Below, piece by piece: positions 24,101-36,105 of a DNA stretch of 64,000 nucleotides; the stretch's first letter is position 1, and each line of letters begins with the position of its first letter. The notes under the pieces were generated by a model. It was not told the origin of the DNA. It was given only the letters and a program-made list of their open reading frames with translations, and made no database searches. Source of the stretch: Ipomoea triloba. Lineage: Eukaryota > Streptophyta > Magnoliopsida > Solanales > Convolvulaceae. The DNA is taken from assembly GCF_003576645.1 (NCBI RefSeq), contig NC_044917.1, forward strand, positions 7,670,273-7,734,272, written 5' to 3'. The translations under genes were made by a program, and so were the position numbers.

Positions 24101-25035
24101 AAAGCCTATGGATGTATAAAATAATTCTTGAAAATATCAATTGCAGGAGAAAGGAAAAAGTGTTTTAGTTCACCAGTTAACTATGCCACATAGACTTTTA
24201 GTTGATACCCTCCACTCTCCAAGAGATATGCCAGAAACACACCAATGAAATGTGATTCCTTATCGGAATTTTCAGAATACTAGCCAAACTGAATACAGTT
24301 AGCTTCTATCAGTTTGTGAATAAGCATCTATACTTAATAAACTTTCTAAATTGCTCCTCCACTAAAATTGGCCAAAATACCCAACCCCAATTCTTGAGAT
24401 GAGGGGTCAGTTTAGATTTTGTTTTATGCTAGCCAAAATAAATAAATAAATTGAGTTGCTTCACATCAATGTGTACAAAATTATGTGATATACCTATGTG
24501 TAGCTTAAACATACAAACTTTGAACAACAAATACAAAATACATATACATACCACACAATAAGGAAGATAGTTCTCTTGCTAACTCCGTAGTCGGATCTTC
24601 TGTTATAGACAAAAGAGCAGCAAAATTAGGAACATCATCCACTTCAATTCTCCTAGGATAGCTAAGCAACAGTAATATCGTCCATACAAAAAATTCAGTG
24701 TAAGAGAATTCCATTATTCCGTCGCATTTCCAATAACTATTATGAATTGAAACCTATTGAGAGGGCACATAAAAAGGAACACCGAGAAAGAATAGCATAC
24801 CGTGATCACAACTCTTGCCATCAGAAGAAGAACAAGTCCCCGAGTTTTCGACGACGATATCACTAAGCGGCTCGGAAGGGGAGCTGGAAGAGTGAACGAA
24901 ACGGTTGATAGCGGAAGAGGATGAGAAGCAATGCCTTGGGAAGCTGTCCTTGGCGGCGGCAGGGAAGGTAGTGCTGGATAGTCTGGCGGCGCAGCGCAGT
25001 AGAACGGCTAGGTTTTTGGGCGCTGAAGCCGGCAT
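15136..25035 (-). CDS. Pentatricopeptide repeat protein, mitochondrial type (At4g04790/At4g21880-like), 16 exons
   Basis: PPR proteins bind organellar RNA. Exons in transcript order: 25035-24801, 24641-24552, 24086-23226, 22444-22265, 21831-21767, 20305-20198, 20029-19916, 19125-19030, 18940-18842, 18389-18270, 17459-17355, 17216-17052, 16938-16811, 16700-16622, 16098-15881, 15295-15136. All phases fit and give 940 residues. The start MPASAPKNLAVLLRCAARLS looks like a mitochondrial presequence. The family shows in KEVSRERKRKW, KLGRETGLKEYNA, LEEETYGPVLMFFIDFGMV, LKPNNETFQKLIHL and ELGVLPSRKSLDFLLSAC. PPR-like helical units are spread over exons 5-15, many of them one unit per phase-0 exon. 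Exon 3 carries a 75-residue in-frame tandem duplication not expected in relatives. The exon 1-2 join is least certain (acceptor gaattgaag|tgg). An assembly gap lies about 200 bp upstream of the ATG. Confidence 0.88.
23630..24079 (-). repeat. In-frame 225-bp tandem duplication inside PPR exon 3
   Basis: Two copies with a period of exactly 225 bp (24079-23855 and 23854-23630) each encode about 75 residues. They run from DSDLV-SP-SQ through KSLENVLGVPW and KEVS-ERK-KWTYKSS to LCAK-MGT. The copies have diverged at many sites, so the duplication is not recent. The downstream copy continues into the conserved remainder of the protein and probably matches the ancestral unit. Confidence 0.9.
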
Positions 25036-25203
25036 GAGCAATGGATACTCTGAGAAACGAGGCAGTTTAGAGGAAGAGAATATACCGTTGAGCTCCCTCT
25101 CTTCCCAAGCTGTCAATTGAGAAGCATGGAGCCAATTGCAGACCTGTTTGCTAAATTTGAACAGTCGCGAGGGCTTCTGGGAAAGATAAAATAACCAGAG
25201 ACA

Positions 25204-25272
25204 CCCCCCCCCCCCCCCCCCCCCCCATANNNNNNNNNNAAAAACCCCAAAAACCCCCCCCCCCCCCCCCCC
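25204..25272. other. Assembly gap: poly-C / 10 N / poly-C
   Basis: C runs at 25204-25226 and 25254-25272 flank ten N (25230-25239). It lies in the 5' flank of the PPR gene, so the promoter region may be incomplete or misjoined. Confidence 0.9.
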
Positions 25273-25450
25273 AATATGGTTAAGAGAATTGTATTCTTTA
25301 TTTCTGTCTTTCTTTTTTTTACCAAAAATTAATTTATAAGCATTAGAAAATAAGATGTACAACTGTACAAGGCAAAATAGCATATCGCTTGCTTGAATTG
25401 ACTTTTTACTCAAGAACATGAACAATATGATTCATAAATTGTCTAACAAA

Positions 25451-26146
25451 ATATGGGTCTTGGTTAGTTATAGCGGTTAGAAGTTAGCGGTAGCAGATTG
25501 TGTTAGCGGTTATCAAATAGCGGATTGTATTAGCGGGTTTGACCAGCAAAATGTATTAGCGGTTTGTAAAAGATGTTTGATAAAATTAGCTGTTTAAATT
25601 AGCGGTTAACATGTGAAATGACCAAAAGGGTATACATAATATATATATATATAAATTATAACAATAATAATAATAATAATGTTTACAATTTTTTTTAAAC
25701 AAGGGGGGAAAATTAAAGCAAACATTACAAAGAAATTAAAGCAAACATTTTAAAAAATAAACAATTAAGAAAAAAAAACAAAGAATAAGGGGAGCAATCC
25801 ACTTCTCCCCCCCCCCCCAAAAAAAGAATGGATGTAATGTATGATTTTTAAATTTAAGAATTAAATAAAATAGGGGAAAAATAGTTATTAAATTTAATTA
25901 TAGGAATGCAAAGTTGCATTTTAGAAAATAGCAAGTCAGCCATATGAATAAAAGAGAAACAAGGGCAAAATTGGAATTTAGAAAATAAAAGGAGAAAAGC
26001 TAATGCTAAACGCTGCTCTTAGCAGCGTTTCAATTTTGGCGGTTTGGACAGCGATTTGCTAAGTGAAAAGGCTATTAACCAAACGTTTTCTTTAGCGGTT
26101 TAACCGCTAAACAATGGCGGATAAGCTGATAACCAAACATGGTCAT
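25451..26146. mobile_element. MITE-like element with GCGG-rich subterminal repeats
   Basis: The segment starts tgggtcttggttagttat and ends ataaccaaacatggtca, giving imperfect terminal inverted repeats. Repeated ttagcggtt motifs occur in the left subterminal region and their complements (aaccgctaa) in the right, as in hAT-like MITEs. The interior has (TA)n and (AAT)n microsatellites and a short C run at 25807-25819. There is no coding potential. No convincing target duplication was found. Confidence 0.5.
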
Positions 26147-26147
26147 G

Positions 26148-26422
26148 GCCCTGTTTGATAAATGACTGTTGGCTGATTAGGTTGGCTATTTGGGTTAGAA
26201 TGTATGATTTGTTGATAATATTAGCTAATTGTAGAAAGTTGTTTGATAAATTAGTTGTATTTGGTATAATTTATTTTCTCTAAAAGCTAATTGAAAATGC
26301 TGCTTTGAGTAGCCTTTTGAATTTTAGCATTTTAGAGTTACAAAAAGCTTATTAACCAAACAACTAATAGTAGTCAAATAAGTCAAAATTGACTGATAGA
26401 CTGAATATTTACCAAACAGGGC
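26148..26422. mobile_element. MITE, 275 bp
   Basis: It has terminal inverted repeats gccctgtttgataaat (left) and atttaccaaacagggc (right), identical except at one position. It is non-coding and AT-rich, and lies directly beside the previous MITE. No clear target duplication was found, so the superfamily is unassigned. Confidence 0.7.
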
Positions 26423-26639
26423 TTGTATATAAATATTCATATATTTTCATATTGTTTCTTTAATATCATCAATAATAAGACAGTGCTAAGTAAGTTTGGA
26501 CTAAGATTTGAGTGAGTACCACATATAACTTGATATGCATGAGACTCGACATTAATGCCATTATAGTCTTTAAGATCAATACTACGTAAGTTTGGACTAA
26601 AGTGTGATGACTATTTCTTTTAGTATGCTTTTTGTTTAG

Positions 26640-26778
26640 CCTATACAATTGCTGAATTTGCATAAGAACGAGGGCAGTAGGCTGATGATTCTCAAACAAA
26701 TGAAACACGCAACTGTGAAACCAAACTATCAAACTTTTAGCCACCTAACAATTGCAAGAGTCAATGATATAATAACAG
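26640..26778 (+). pseudogene. Stray inverted copy of PPR exon 10 with its flanking intron
   Basis: About 115 bp encode residues like SRLMILKQMKHATVKPNYQTF. These match exon 10 of the PPR gene (18389-18270, minus strand), but here on the plus strand. Homology begins upstream of the exon in intron sequence (gctgaatttgca), so the copy arose from DNA, not from spliced mRNA. The splice acceptor cag has become cat, and two short shifts break the frame after the TF residues. The fragment lies 8 kb from its source, on the far side of the PPR gene's 5' end. Confidence 0.8.
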
Positions 26779-27212
26779 TGGCAACGTGTCCAGGATGGGA
26801 GGGGGTGGGAAGTAGTCCCCAAAACTCCATCCCATTCTCACTGGGGAAAAGAAATATTTTCCTCATCCCTATCCCTGTAAAAATATTTACAGAATTGGAT
26901 TAGTATCCTAATCAAATTAGTACGATACTTCACTAGAATTATTTACAGAACATTAAATTTAATATTAATATATAAAATGTATATATTTAGAAAGTAATTA
27001 AACATATTTTTAAACACACAAAAAATAAATAAGAAAGTACTAAAGAAAATAAACAAATATGAATAATTAATTTGACCAATGAATAATAAATAAAACATGT
27101 ATGGAAGAAGTGGTACAATTAAGGGGATCCAACACGACTCCTCTTATGTTTTTTTTTCTAATTATTTCTTTTTTCTTTTTTAACAATAATTATTTTTTAT
27201 AATAATACTAAT

Positions 27213-27249
<37 letters not shown>

Positions 27250-28201
27250 GGCTTATAGGTCATTTTACATATTAACCGCTAATTTTAAACAATTAATTTT
27301 ATCAAAAATCTTTTTACAAGCTGATGGTCAAACCCGCTAACACAATCTGCTATCCGTTATCCGTTGACACAATCCGCTAACCACTGATTGCCGAACAAGA
27401 CCAATATGGAGTAAGAATTTACCAAACATTTTACGTGCTAGAGGTCTCCAACAAATATCTCTAGTACTCTTTAAAAAGTTAGAGTAAATTTGAAGACATT
27501 ATAATTTAGTGGCATCAAGTTGCACAGGTTGTGGGTTCGACCCTCAGTGGAGGTATCTGTAAGGATACCGAGAGAGCTGTTTGTGAAAACATAAGTACAA
27601 AATGTAATTTTTTTTTTATATGTTAACAATATCACATATTATATGAAACATAAGTATATTTTATCATCTTTGTGAACATAAGTATAGAATGTAATTTTTT
27701 TTTATATGTTAACAAAATTACATATTATAGGAAACATAAGTATATTTTATCATCTTTGTGAACATAAGTATATAATGTAATTTTTTTATATGTTAACAAA
27801 ATAACAGATTATATGAAACATAAGTATATTTTATCATCAAATCAGTAAGTATATCGAGAAAGCTATTTGTATGGGAATGTAATGTTTTTATATGTTAACA
27901 AAATCATAAATCATAGGAAACATAAGTATACTTTATCTTTTTAATTTTTCTGTAGTAGATATACATAGTTTATATAAACAATTAGAGAATTTTGTTCTCA
28001 CTTTTTTAAAATACCTCAAAATCATTTTAATGAACTATCGAACGACAGTTAAGTTTAGTGAAATAGGTATTCAAACCAGCCACTAGCCACCGAAGGTATA
28101 GTAATAGTTTTAGAGAAATGAAGTACTTATTGTGGTACACTTATAAGTTGAGAGGATGATAGTGTTTCAAATTAAGAGAATTATTTTAGTGATAATTTAA
28201 G
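26779..28201. other. Intergenic: decayed MITEs, microsatellite and tandem array
   Basis: An (ATT)n microsatellite lies at 27215-27249. About 27250-27407 is an inverted partial copy of the left end of the MITE at 25451 (cgctaacacaatctgct; ends aacaagacca). A tRNA-like B box (gggttcgaccc, about 27535) marks a decayed SINE near 27507-27575. No gene seen. Confidence 0.55.
27577..27935. repeat. Tandem array, about four copies of an ~88-bp AT-rich unit
   Basis: Each unit has gaacataagtata, a T run, atatgttaacaaaat and gaaacataagtatattttatc. The first three copies are close; the fourth is partly degraded. The array starts at the tail of a SINE-like sequence, so it may have expanded from that element's 3' end. 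Confidence 0.75.
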
Positions 28202-28353
28202 TGAAGTTGGATGGCCAAGGACCTTGTAGTCCAGTGACATCAAACCCTTCCTTTTATATGAGAGGTGGTGGGTTCGAGCCGAAAGTAGTTATGAACAGAT
28301 ACTGCATTGTAATAGAGTTAGTAGTATTAAAAAAAAAAAAATGAAGTTGGATG
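28202..28353 (+). mobile_element. tRNA-related SINE (family 1) with 12-bp target-site duplication
   Basis: The element at 28214-28341 contains gaccttgtagtccagtgacat, a B box gtgggttcgagcc, a conserved 3' part (agtagttatgaacagatact) and a poly-A tail. It is flanked by direct repeats tgaagttggatg at 28202-28213 and 28342-28353. A second member of the same family lies at 43252-43393. Confidence 0.85.
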
Positions 28354-28572
28354 ACTTGCTGGAATAGACTTGTAAATTGAAGATAAAAATCAGTAACTCC
28401 TCAAACGCAGAGGACCTTTAGTAAAATTTACCCAAAAAGTTAAAACCCTTATTATGACCTGATCTACTTACTACCTAAGTACCTATTTATACTTTTTCAC
28501 TTTTACTCCCTGAACTTGTGCCACCTTTGTATTCTTTGTTTTTTCGTTTATTGGTAAACCTTGATCGTTCAA

Positions 28573-31500
28573 ATGCATAGCCCAGGGGTTTTAGACACCG
28601 CCCGGCGAAATCAGCCACCGGAAAACCTTTCATACACGGAATCGGGCCACTGTTACCGCCCACGGCATCCGTATCAGCATCAGTGGAATTCTCAGTTCAA
28701 CAACCGTCGTGATCGGCTTCCTGGACCGCCGAAGACGCAGCCGAGATTCGTTATACAGTTCCGTTCGAGTAGCCGGACGCTGAAGAGATCAGAATTGGAC
28801 GAGCTGATCGAGAAATTGCCGTCACCGCCGCAAAGTTCCTATGTTTTCGACAGGGGCTCTGTTTTAGGGACTCTGTTTTATGAGCAGTGGAGTGAGGCTG
28901 TGGAGGTGGTGGTGAAGTTATGGAGAATGCGGCTGGACGGGGGGCTTCCGATGACACCATCGCTGGTAGAGAATGTGGAGGTGTCGTTGAAGAAGGAAGA
29001 ATTGAAGGATCGGCTCCGAGGTGTGTTTCTGGAGAAGCTCGAGGGGCTAATGGAAGGGGAGTTAGTGCAAAAATGTAGGCAGAAGATAGAATTGCTGGAG
29101 GCGGAGATTGAAAAGGTCTCCAAATCGCTTGGAAGGCCGAAACGTATCGCTCTTGCAAATGAACTATTGAATAAGAAAGAGGCTTTTGTGGCTGAAAGAG
29201 ACTTGATAGCAAAGAGGATAGCGGAGTTTAAGAATGGGGTGAGTTGTATTGTGCGTCAATTGGAGGGGAAGTACTCCGGGGAGGATGTTCATGGAGACAG
29301 TACCACAGTATTTAACTTTGAGACAGAGTTCAATTGGGACCGCATTCTTCATCTGATTAAGAGGGAGTGCCGAAGACTTGAGGATGGCTTGCCCATTTTC
29401 GCTTCAAGGGAAGAGATTCTTAAGCAAATAGATTCTCAACAGGTGGTTATTTATTTAATTTGCTTCATTTTATGTTTATTGCATAATTTATTGTTAGCAA
29501 TAAGCTAGATATACAGAAACACATGTAGCTTTTCCTAGAAAGATGTGTTCTTTTGCCGAAATTTTGCCTATTGATTAAAGCACTTATTTTTGTGTGTACT
29601 GCCAAAATAGACCTCTTTTAGGATCGTGTCTTCATGTTGCCTAAATCCGAATCCTTGATGATTGAACTTTGTTACCCAAGCATAGTCTTTGAATTTGATG
29701 TTGCAAAGAAGGGTCAGTACAGATAGTTCTCATGTTTTGCTCCTCCCTATCCAGAACGTTTCAACATACTCAGTTGTTCTTTAGCTAATTTGCCTTTACT
29801 TTCAACCATGCTCATGCTGTATGTAAATAATATTTCTGTGTTTTGGCATGTACTTCTTGTAGGCTACAGTTTTGATTGGGGAGACTGGCTCAGGCAAGAG
29901 TACCCAATTGGTTCAATTCCTTGCTGATTCAGGAATTGCTGGAAATGGTGCTGTAGTCTGCACTCAACCCCGGAAACTTGCTGCCATCTCTTTGGCAGAT
30001 AGAGTTAAAGAGGAAAGTGTTGGCTGCTACAAGGAAAAATCTATTGCTTGTTACCCATCATATTCATCCATTCATCAGTTTGAATCAAAGGTAATATTTA
30101 TGACAGATCACTGCCTACTGCAGCATTATATGAGAGATAAAAGTTTGTGTAAGATTTCATGCATTATAATTGATGAAGCACATGAAAGAAGCCTAAACAC
30201 AGATCTTCTTTTAGCATTGCTAAGGAATTTGCTTCATCAGAGGCATGATTTAAGGCTTATCATTATGTCTGCCACAGCTGATGCAGATCAGCTTACAGAT
30301 TACTTCTTTGGTTGTAGAACATTTTATGTGTCTGGCAGAACTTTTCCAGTGGACATTGAGTATGTACCTAGTGAATGTGAAGGTAGTTTTGTTTCTGGTT
30401 CTGGTATGGTTCCTTCTTATGTTTCTGATGTTGTAAGGACTGTGACTGATATCCACAAAGCAGAGGGAGAGGGAACAATTCTTGCCTTCCTGACTTCTCA
30501 GATGGAAGTAGAGTGGGCTATTGAGACTTTTCAAGCCCCCTCTGCCATTGCATTACCTTTACATGGGAAACTCTCCTATGAAGACCAACATCGGGTTTTC
30601 CTGAATTTCCCTGGAAAGAGAAAGGTAATATTCACTACGAATGTTGCTGAGACATCTTTGACAATTCCAGGGGTCAAATATGTTGTTGATTCTGGGAGGG
30701 TGAAAGAAAGCAGATTTGAACCTGGAACTGGCATGAATGTTCTCAAGGTTTGCCCAGTCAGCAAAAGCTCAGCAAATCAATGAGCTGGGCGAGCTGGTAG
30801 AACTGAACCTGGAAGGTGTTATAGAATGTACTCTAAAAATGATTTTGAGAATATGTCTTGTCATAAGGAACCTGAAATTCGTAAGGTTCATCTTGGTATT
30901 GCTGTGCTAAGGATTCTTGCCCTGGGCATCAAGGACGTGCAGAGTTTTGATTTTATTGATGCACCTAGTCCTAAAGCAATTGAGATGGCTATCAGAAATC
31001 TGATTCACTTAGGAGCTATTGCATGCATTGATGATGGTTATGAATTAACTGCAGATGGACATTATCTAGTGAAGTTGGGTATCGAGCCTCGGTTGGGTAA
31101 GATAATCCTTAGTTGTTTCCATCGCTGTTTGGGTAAAGAGGGTCTTGTTCTTGCTGCTGTTATGGCAAATTCAAACAGCATTTTCTGCAGAGTTGGTGCT
31201 GAAGTAGATAAACTAAAATCTGATTGCCTTAAGGTTCAGTTTTCTCATCCCGATGGTGATCTCTTCACTTTACTATCTGTTTACAAGGAATGGGATGCTG
31301 TGCCTCAAGAAAAGAAAAATGCCTGGTGCTGGAATAACAGCATCAATGCCAAAACCATGAGAAGGTGCCAGGAGACTGTTGAAGAACTGCAAGTCTGTCT
31401 TCAAAATGAACTGAGTATTGTTGTTCCAACTTACTGGCATTGGGATCAACATATGCACACTGAGCATGATGAAACTTTGAAACACATTATTCTCTCTTCC

Positions 31501-34500
31501 CTTTCAGAAAATGTGGCAATGTTCTCTGGTTATGATCAACTTGGCTATGAGGTAGCACTGACAGGTAAGCATGTCAAATTGCACCCTTCATGTTCGTTGT
31601 TGAATTTTTGTCAACGACCCACTTGGGTAGTTTTTGGTGATATCCTGGCATCAGCTGAAGAGTATCTGGTCTGTGTTACTGCATTTGACTTTAAGAACTT
31701 GGCTACTTCATTTCCTCCTCCATTGTTTGATTTCTCAAAGATGGATGCTCAAAAGCTACAAAAGAAGACTTTGACAGGGTTTGGAAGCATGCTGCTGAAG
31801 AGATTGCGTGGAAAATCTAATTGCCACATCAATCGTTTTGTTTCACGAATGAGAACATTGTGCATGGATGAACGCATTGGCGTTGAAGTGAATGTTGATC
31901 AGAATGAGATTGCAATATATGCTTCTACCAGAGACATGGAGAGGGTTTTTGAGGATCTGAATGAAGCAGTGGAGTATGAATACAAGTTGTTGAAAAATGA
32001 ATGTCTGGAGAAATGTTTGTACTATCGAGGATATGCTTCTTCAGCACCTACTGCCCTTTTTGGAGCTGGTGCTGAGATAAAACATATGGAGCTTGAGAAG
32101 AGATGTTTGACAGTGGATGTATTTCTTTCAAAGGGAAATTCATTTGATGATAAAGAACTGCTGATGTTTCTGGAAAGGAATGCAGGTGACATTTGTGTGG
32201 TCCACAGGTCCTCAGGTGTGGGACAAGATAGTGGGGAGATGGAGAGATGGGGCAGGGTAACATTTGTCACCCCCAATGCTGCTGAGCGTGCTTCTGCACT
32301 AAACTCCGTCCCACTTAGTGGTGGCATTGTCAAAGTAGTTCCTTCCAAGACCATGTATGATGGTGATCAACATATGATCACATCTCCTTTGCTCAAAGCA
32401 AAAGTGCATTGGCCTCGCAAAGAAAGTAAAGGGATAGCTATTGTGAAATGTCACCCAAAGGATGTTGCTTTTATGGTTGATGACTTCTCTAGTGTTCTAA
32501 TAGGAGGAAGGAGAGTTCAATGTAAACTAAGCATCGAACATCCTGACAGCATAGAGATTAAGAAATTTGATAGTGAGCTTTCTGAAGCTGAGATTTTTGA
32601 GGTGTTAAGTCCAGTGACAGACAGAGAAATTTTGGATTTGTTCCTACTAAGAGGAAATACTGTAGAAGGTCCTCCATTAGTTGCTTGTGAAGAAGCACTT
32701 CTAAGAGAAATATCTTCCTTCATGCCTAAAAGGAACCCCTATGGTAACTCTACTCGTGTCCAGGTATTCTATCCTGAACCAAAGGATTATCGCATGAAAG
32801 CAGCTATAACATTCGATGGAAGTCTATATCTAGAAGCTGCAAGGGCCCTGGAAGAAATGAATGGGAAAGTATTGCCTGGATGTCTTTCATGGCAGAAGAT
32901 ACAATGCCAGCAATTGTTTTCTAGTTCTGTGTCCTGTCTTGCAGCAGTATATCATGTTATTAAGAATCAGCTGGATACTTTACTTGCAAGCTTCCGTCAT
33001 AGAAAGGGTATTTGTTACAACCAACTCCATATTTGTTCCTAACTAAGCTCATTTATATGTGTGCATTGTCTTTTCTCAGTTGGGTTCTGAACCAAATAAA
33101 TCAATTTTAGGCGCATTAACTAATTTATTTATCTTAATAATACTTCACAATCAATTCCTTATTTGTTTCTGATTAGGCTGATTTATGTATGCGCATTGTC
33201 ATTTTTCAGTTGGCTTCTCAAACAAATAATTCACATTTAGGTGCATTAGCTGATTTATAGAATCATAGTAACTAATTCACATTGTCATTTTAACTACCTA
33301 ACCTCAGTATAATTTCTCAAAATATGGGTGATTTCCTCCTTGTTATGAAAGAATGATGAAATCCACCCCCCACCCAGGAAGTGCCTGGTGCAATGTGCTT
33401 TATGCTGTACATATTACTTCCTGGTTTTTGTTCCTATTGTTTATCCCACCCCTCATGTGCCCATCTAATATATTGGTTCTAATAACTTTCAATGGTAAAG
33501 TTGCATTTTGCAAGGACTCCATTTTTGTTGTCTGTCATGGATGAAGATTAAAAAATAGAGCTATTAAGGTTTATGTTTTCTTGGAAATTAACTATTCTGT
33601 AGCACTAGAAATTCCCCTTCATTTGTGCTGATTGAATTATAACTTTGCCGAAACAATATTTCAAGTTTTGCAAATGAATAATGTATAATTGGCAGCTGAC
33701 AATACTTCAACTGTTTGCAGGTGTTGAGTGCAATCTTCATAGGAATGAGAATGGTTCCTATAGAGTTACCATTTCTGCTGGTGCCACGAAACTTGTGGCA
33801 GAAGTGAGAAAACCATTTGAGCAGCTTATGAAAGGGAAAATAATAGATCATGGTGGCATTACTCCAACAGTTCTGCAGCATTTATTTGCTCGGGAAGGGA
33901 TCGTTCTTATGAAGTCAATTCAGCAGGAGACAGGAACCTATATTCTTTTTGACAGGCATACCCATACTTTGAGAATCTTTGGTTCTTCAAACAAGATTGA
34001 TATGGCAGAGAAGAAATTTGTGGATTTGCTTCTGTCACTTCACGAAAGCAAGCAACTTGAAGTCCATCTTCGTGGAGAAGCTTTGCCCCCAAATCTGATG
34101 AAGAGAGTGGTCCAGAGGTTTGGAGCAGACCTTAATGGGATCAAGGAAATGTTTCCTGAGGCTAACTTCTCTCTAAATGTCAAACAGCATTGTATCTCTA
34201 TCAGTGGTCCCAAAGAAGTGAAGCAAAAAGTTGAAGACGTAATTTATGAGATGGCTCAAACAAGTAGTCTGCAGAATCAAAGGAGTGATGATGAAGCTGA
34301 CTGCCCAATTTGCTTGTGTGAGGTGGAGGAGAGTTTCAAGCTAGAAAACTGTTTCCATGTCTTCTGCCGATCATGCTTGGTGGAGCAGTGTGTCTGCCAT
34401 CAGAAGCAGAGAAGGTTTCCCCATGTGCTGTATGCATAAAGGTTGTAAGGCTCCAATCCTGATTGCTGACTTGAAGTCTCTGTTATCAATTGAAAAACTC

Positions 34501-34935
34501 GAGGAGCTTTTCAGGGCATCATTAGCGGCTTTCGTGGCAGCAAGCGGAGGTTCTTACAGGTTTTGCCCATCTCCCGACTGCCCTTTAGTTTATCGTGCTG
34601 CTGATCCAGGCACTACCGGGGAACCATTCATCTGTGTTGCATGTTATGCAGAAACATGCACGAGTTGCCACCTCGAGTATCATCCATTCATTTCTTGTGT
34701 CAAGTACCGCGAGATTAAAGATGACCCGGACTACAACTCTCTGAAAGCATGGAAAAAGGGAAAAGAGAACGTAAAGAATTGCCCCGACTGCTCGTTGACA
34801 ATCGAGAAGGTGGACGGGTGCAATCACATTGAGTGCAAGTGTGGGAAACATGTTTGCTGGGTTTGTTTGGAGTTCTTTGCTACAAGTGATGATTGCTATG
34901 ACCATTTGAGGTCTGTACATTCCACCATTATATGA
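28573..34935 (+). pseudogene. DEAH11: DEAH11/DEAH12-type RNA helicase with C-terminal RBR (RING-IBR-RING) domain, disrupted
   Basis: The family joins a DExH RNA helicase to an RBR ubiquitin-ligase module (Arabidopsis At4g01020/At5g10370). Exons: 28573-29442, 29863-33007, 33721-34935. Visible parts are motif I GETGSGKST (about residue 297), motif II DEAH, motif III SAT, motif V TNVAETSLTIPG, the helicase-associated region, then RING1 (CPICLCEVEE), IBR (FCPSPDCPLVYR) and RING2 (CPDCSLTIEKVDGCNH). Two lesions break it. TGA at 30781-30783 replaces the Arg of motif VI (normally QRAGRAGR), and near 34392 the frame shifts inside RING1, with the tail continuing in another frame to TGA 34933. The rest is well preserved, so the gene was lost recently, or the lesions are assembly errors or a null allele. 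ATG 28573 is the first in frame. Confidence 0.8.
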
Positions 34936-36105
34936 CATGCTTCTCCAATTTCAACTGCATTTCTGTTTCATGTATATTTTTCTGTTCTCTACATACTTAG
35001 AACTTGTGTACATATGCTTAGGTCATAATTCCCCCAGTATCATAGCAGGATTTGGATTTATTGCAAAGTCTCTCGTACTTAATGTCTCCACACGTGTTAT
35101 GGAGTGATAAATTACAAAGATTCCTGAATACGAATTGAGTAAAATTCTTGTATCATGTTATAATTTTATTAGAGAAAAAATGACACATTCTTTTTGAATT
35201 ATAGTGATATGTTTTCTCCCTCAATTATAGATGCTTCCAATATTTCTCCCTCAATTATTCTTTAAGTAGCTATTTTTACCAAAATTGTTAATTATTAGGA
35301 TAGACATTCAAAAATCAAAATCCTAAAAAATAAGGTATTTTTTTAGTAATATCAACTAAATTTCTCAATGTCATTACTTTTTTAATTAAACGCGTAAAAT
35401 ATTAATTGTATGTTCAGAAACAAGAATTAGAGACAATTTCTCTTTTTCTAAGGGTCTTGGACGCAAAGAAATAAAATTATGATTTATTATAAATTCGGCC
35501 TTCTTTTAACTCAATTTACGTGATAATGAATTGATTGCAATAACAATCTTTCAGGGCACAAATCAAATCATCATGCCTCATCTTTGATTCATTGTTTATG
35601 ACTTTATGCAGTGTTGAATTGATGGCATTAAAACATACAAACATAAGAACGTATGTATCCGGCCATATCCAGCTGACCCAGTACAACAAACGAACGCGTC
35701 GTAACACTGGGAAACAAAACATACAATGAAAACGCTATCATAATTGAAGTTATAGTACGAAAACATCAGACAAATAATTAAACAACAATTATATTTAACG
35801 TTGACAGATGATAGCAACATTATGATTCTTCTGCCCCACGTAAGTCAAATTCTCCACATACTATATTTATATTCTGTTTGTTCTCGGTGGCAGCGTTGCA
35901 ATCCGCCATGGCATTATTTTATTACAGCTTGACGAAGTTAGCTAGCTTGTTATCGAGAATGGAGACACAACAAGAATATAATGCAAATTGCCGTATAGAA
36001 TTATATTCCATTTTCTAATACGACCAACTCCTCAAAATCAAGACTTTCTTCCAAAGACTCATCACCTAGATTCCAAAGACTCATCACCCAGATTCCGATC
36101 TATCA
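34936..36105. other. Intergenic, AT-rich
   Basis: No gene or clear element seen. A 24-bp direct repeat (agattccaaagactcatcac) lies at about 36045-36092. Confidence 0.6.

Noticed and set aside
25240..25272. aaaaaccccaaaaacccc beside the gap looks like ciliate-type telomere repeat
   Set aside because: Only two imperfect units next to N and a C run in a plant genome; a sequencing artefact is far more likely.
27530..27550. tRNA-like gggttcgaccc, and similar B boxes elsewhere
   Set aside because: No cloverleaf or acceptor stem could be formed around them; they belong to SINEs.
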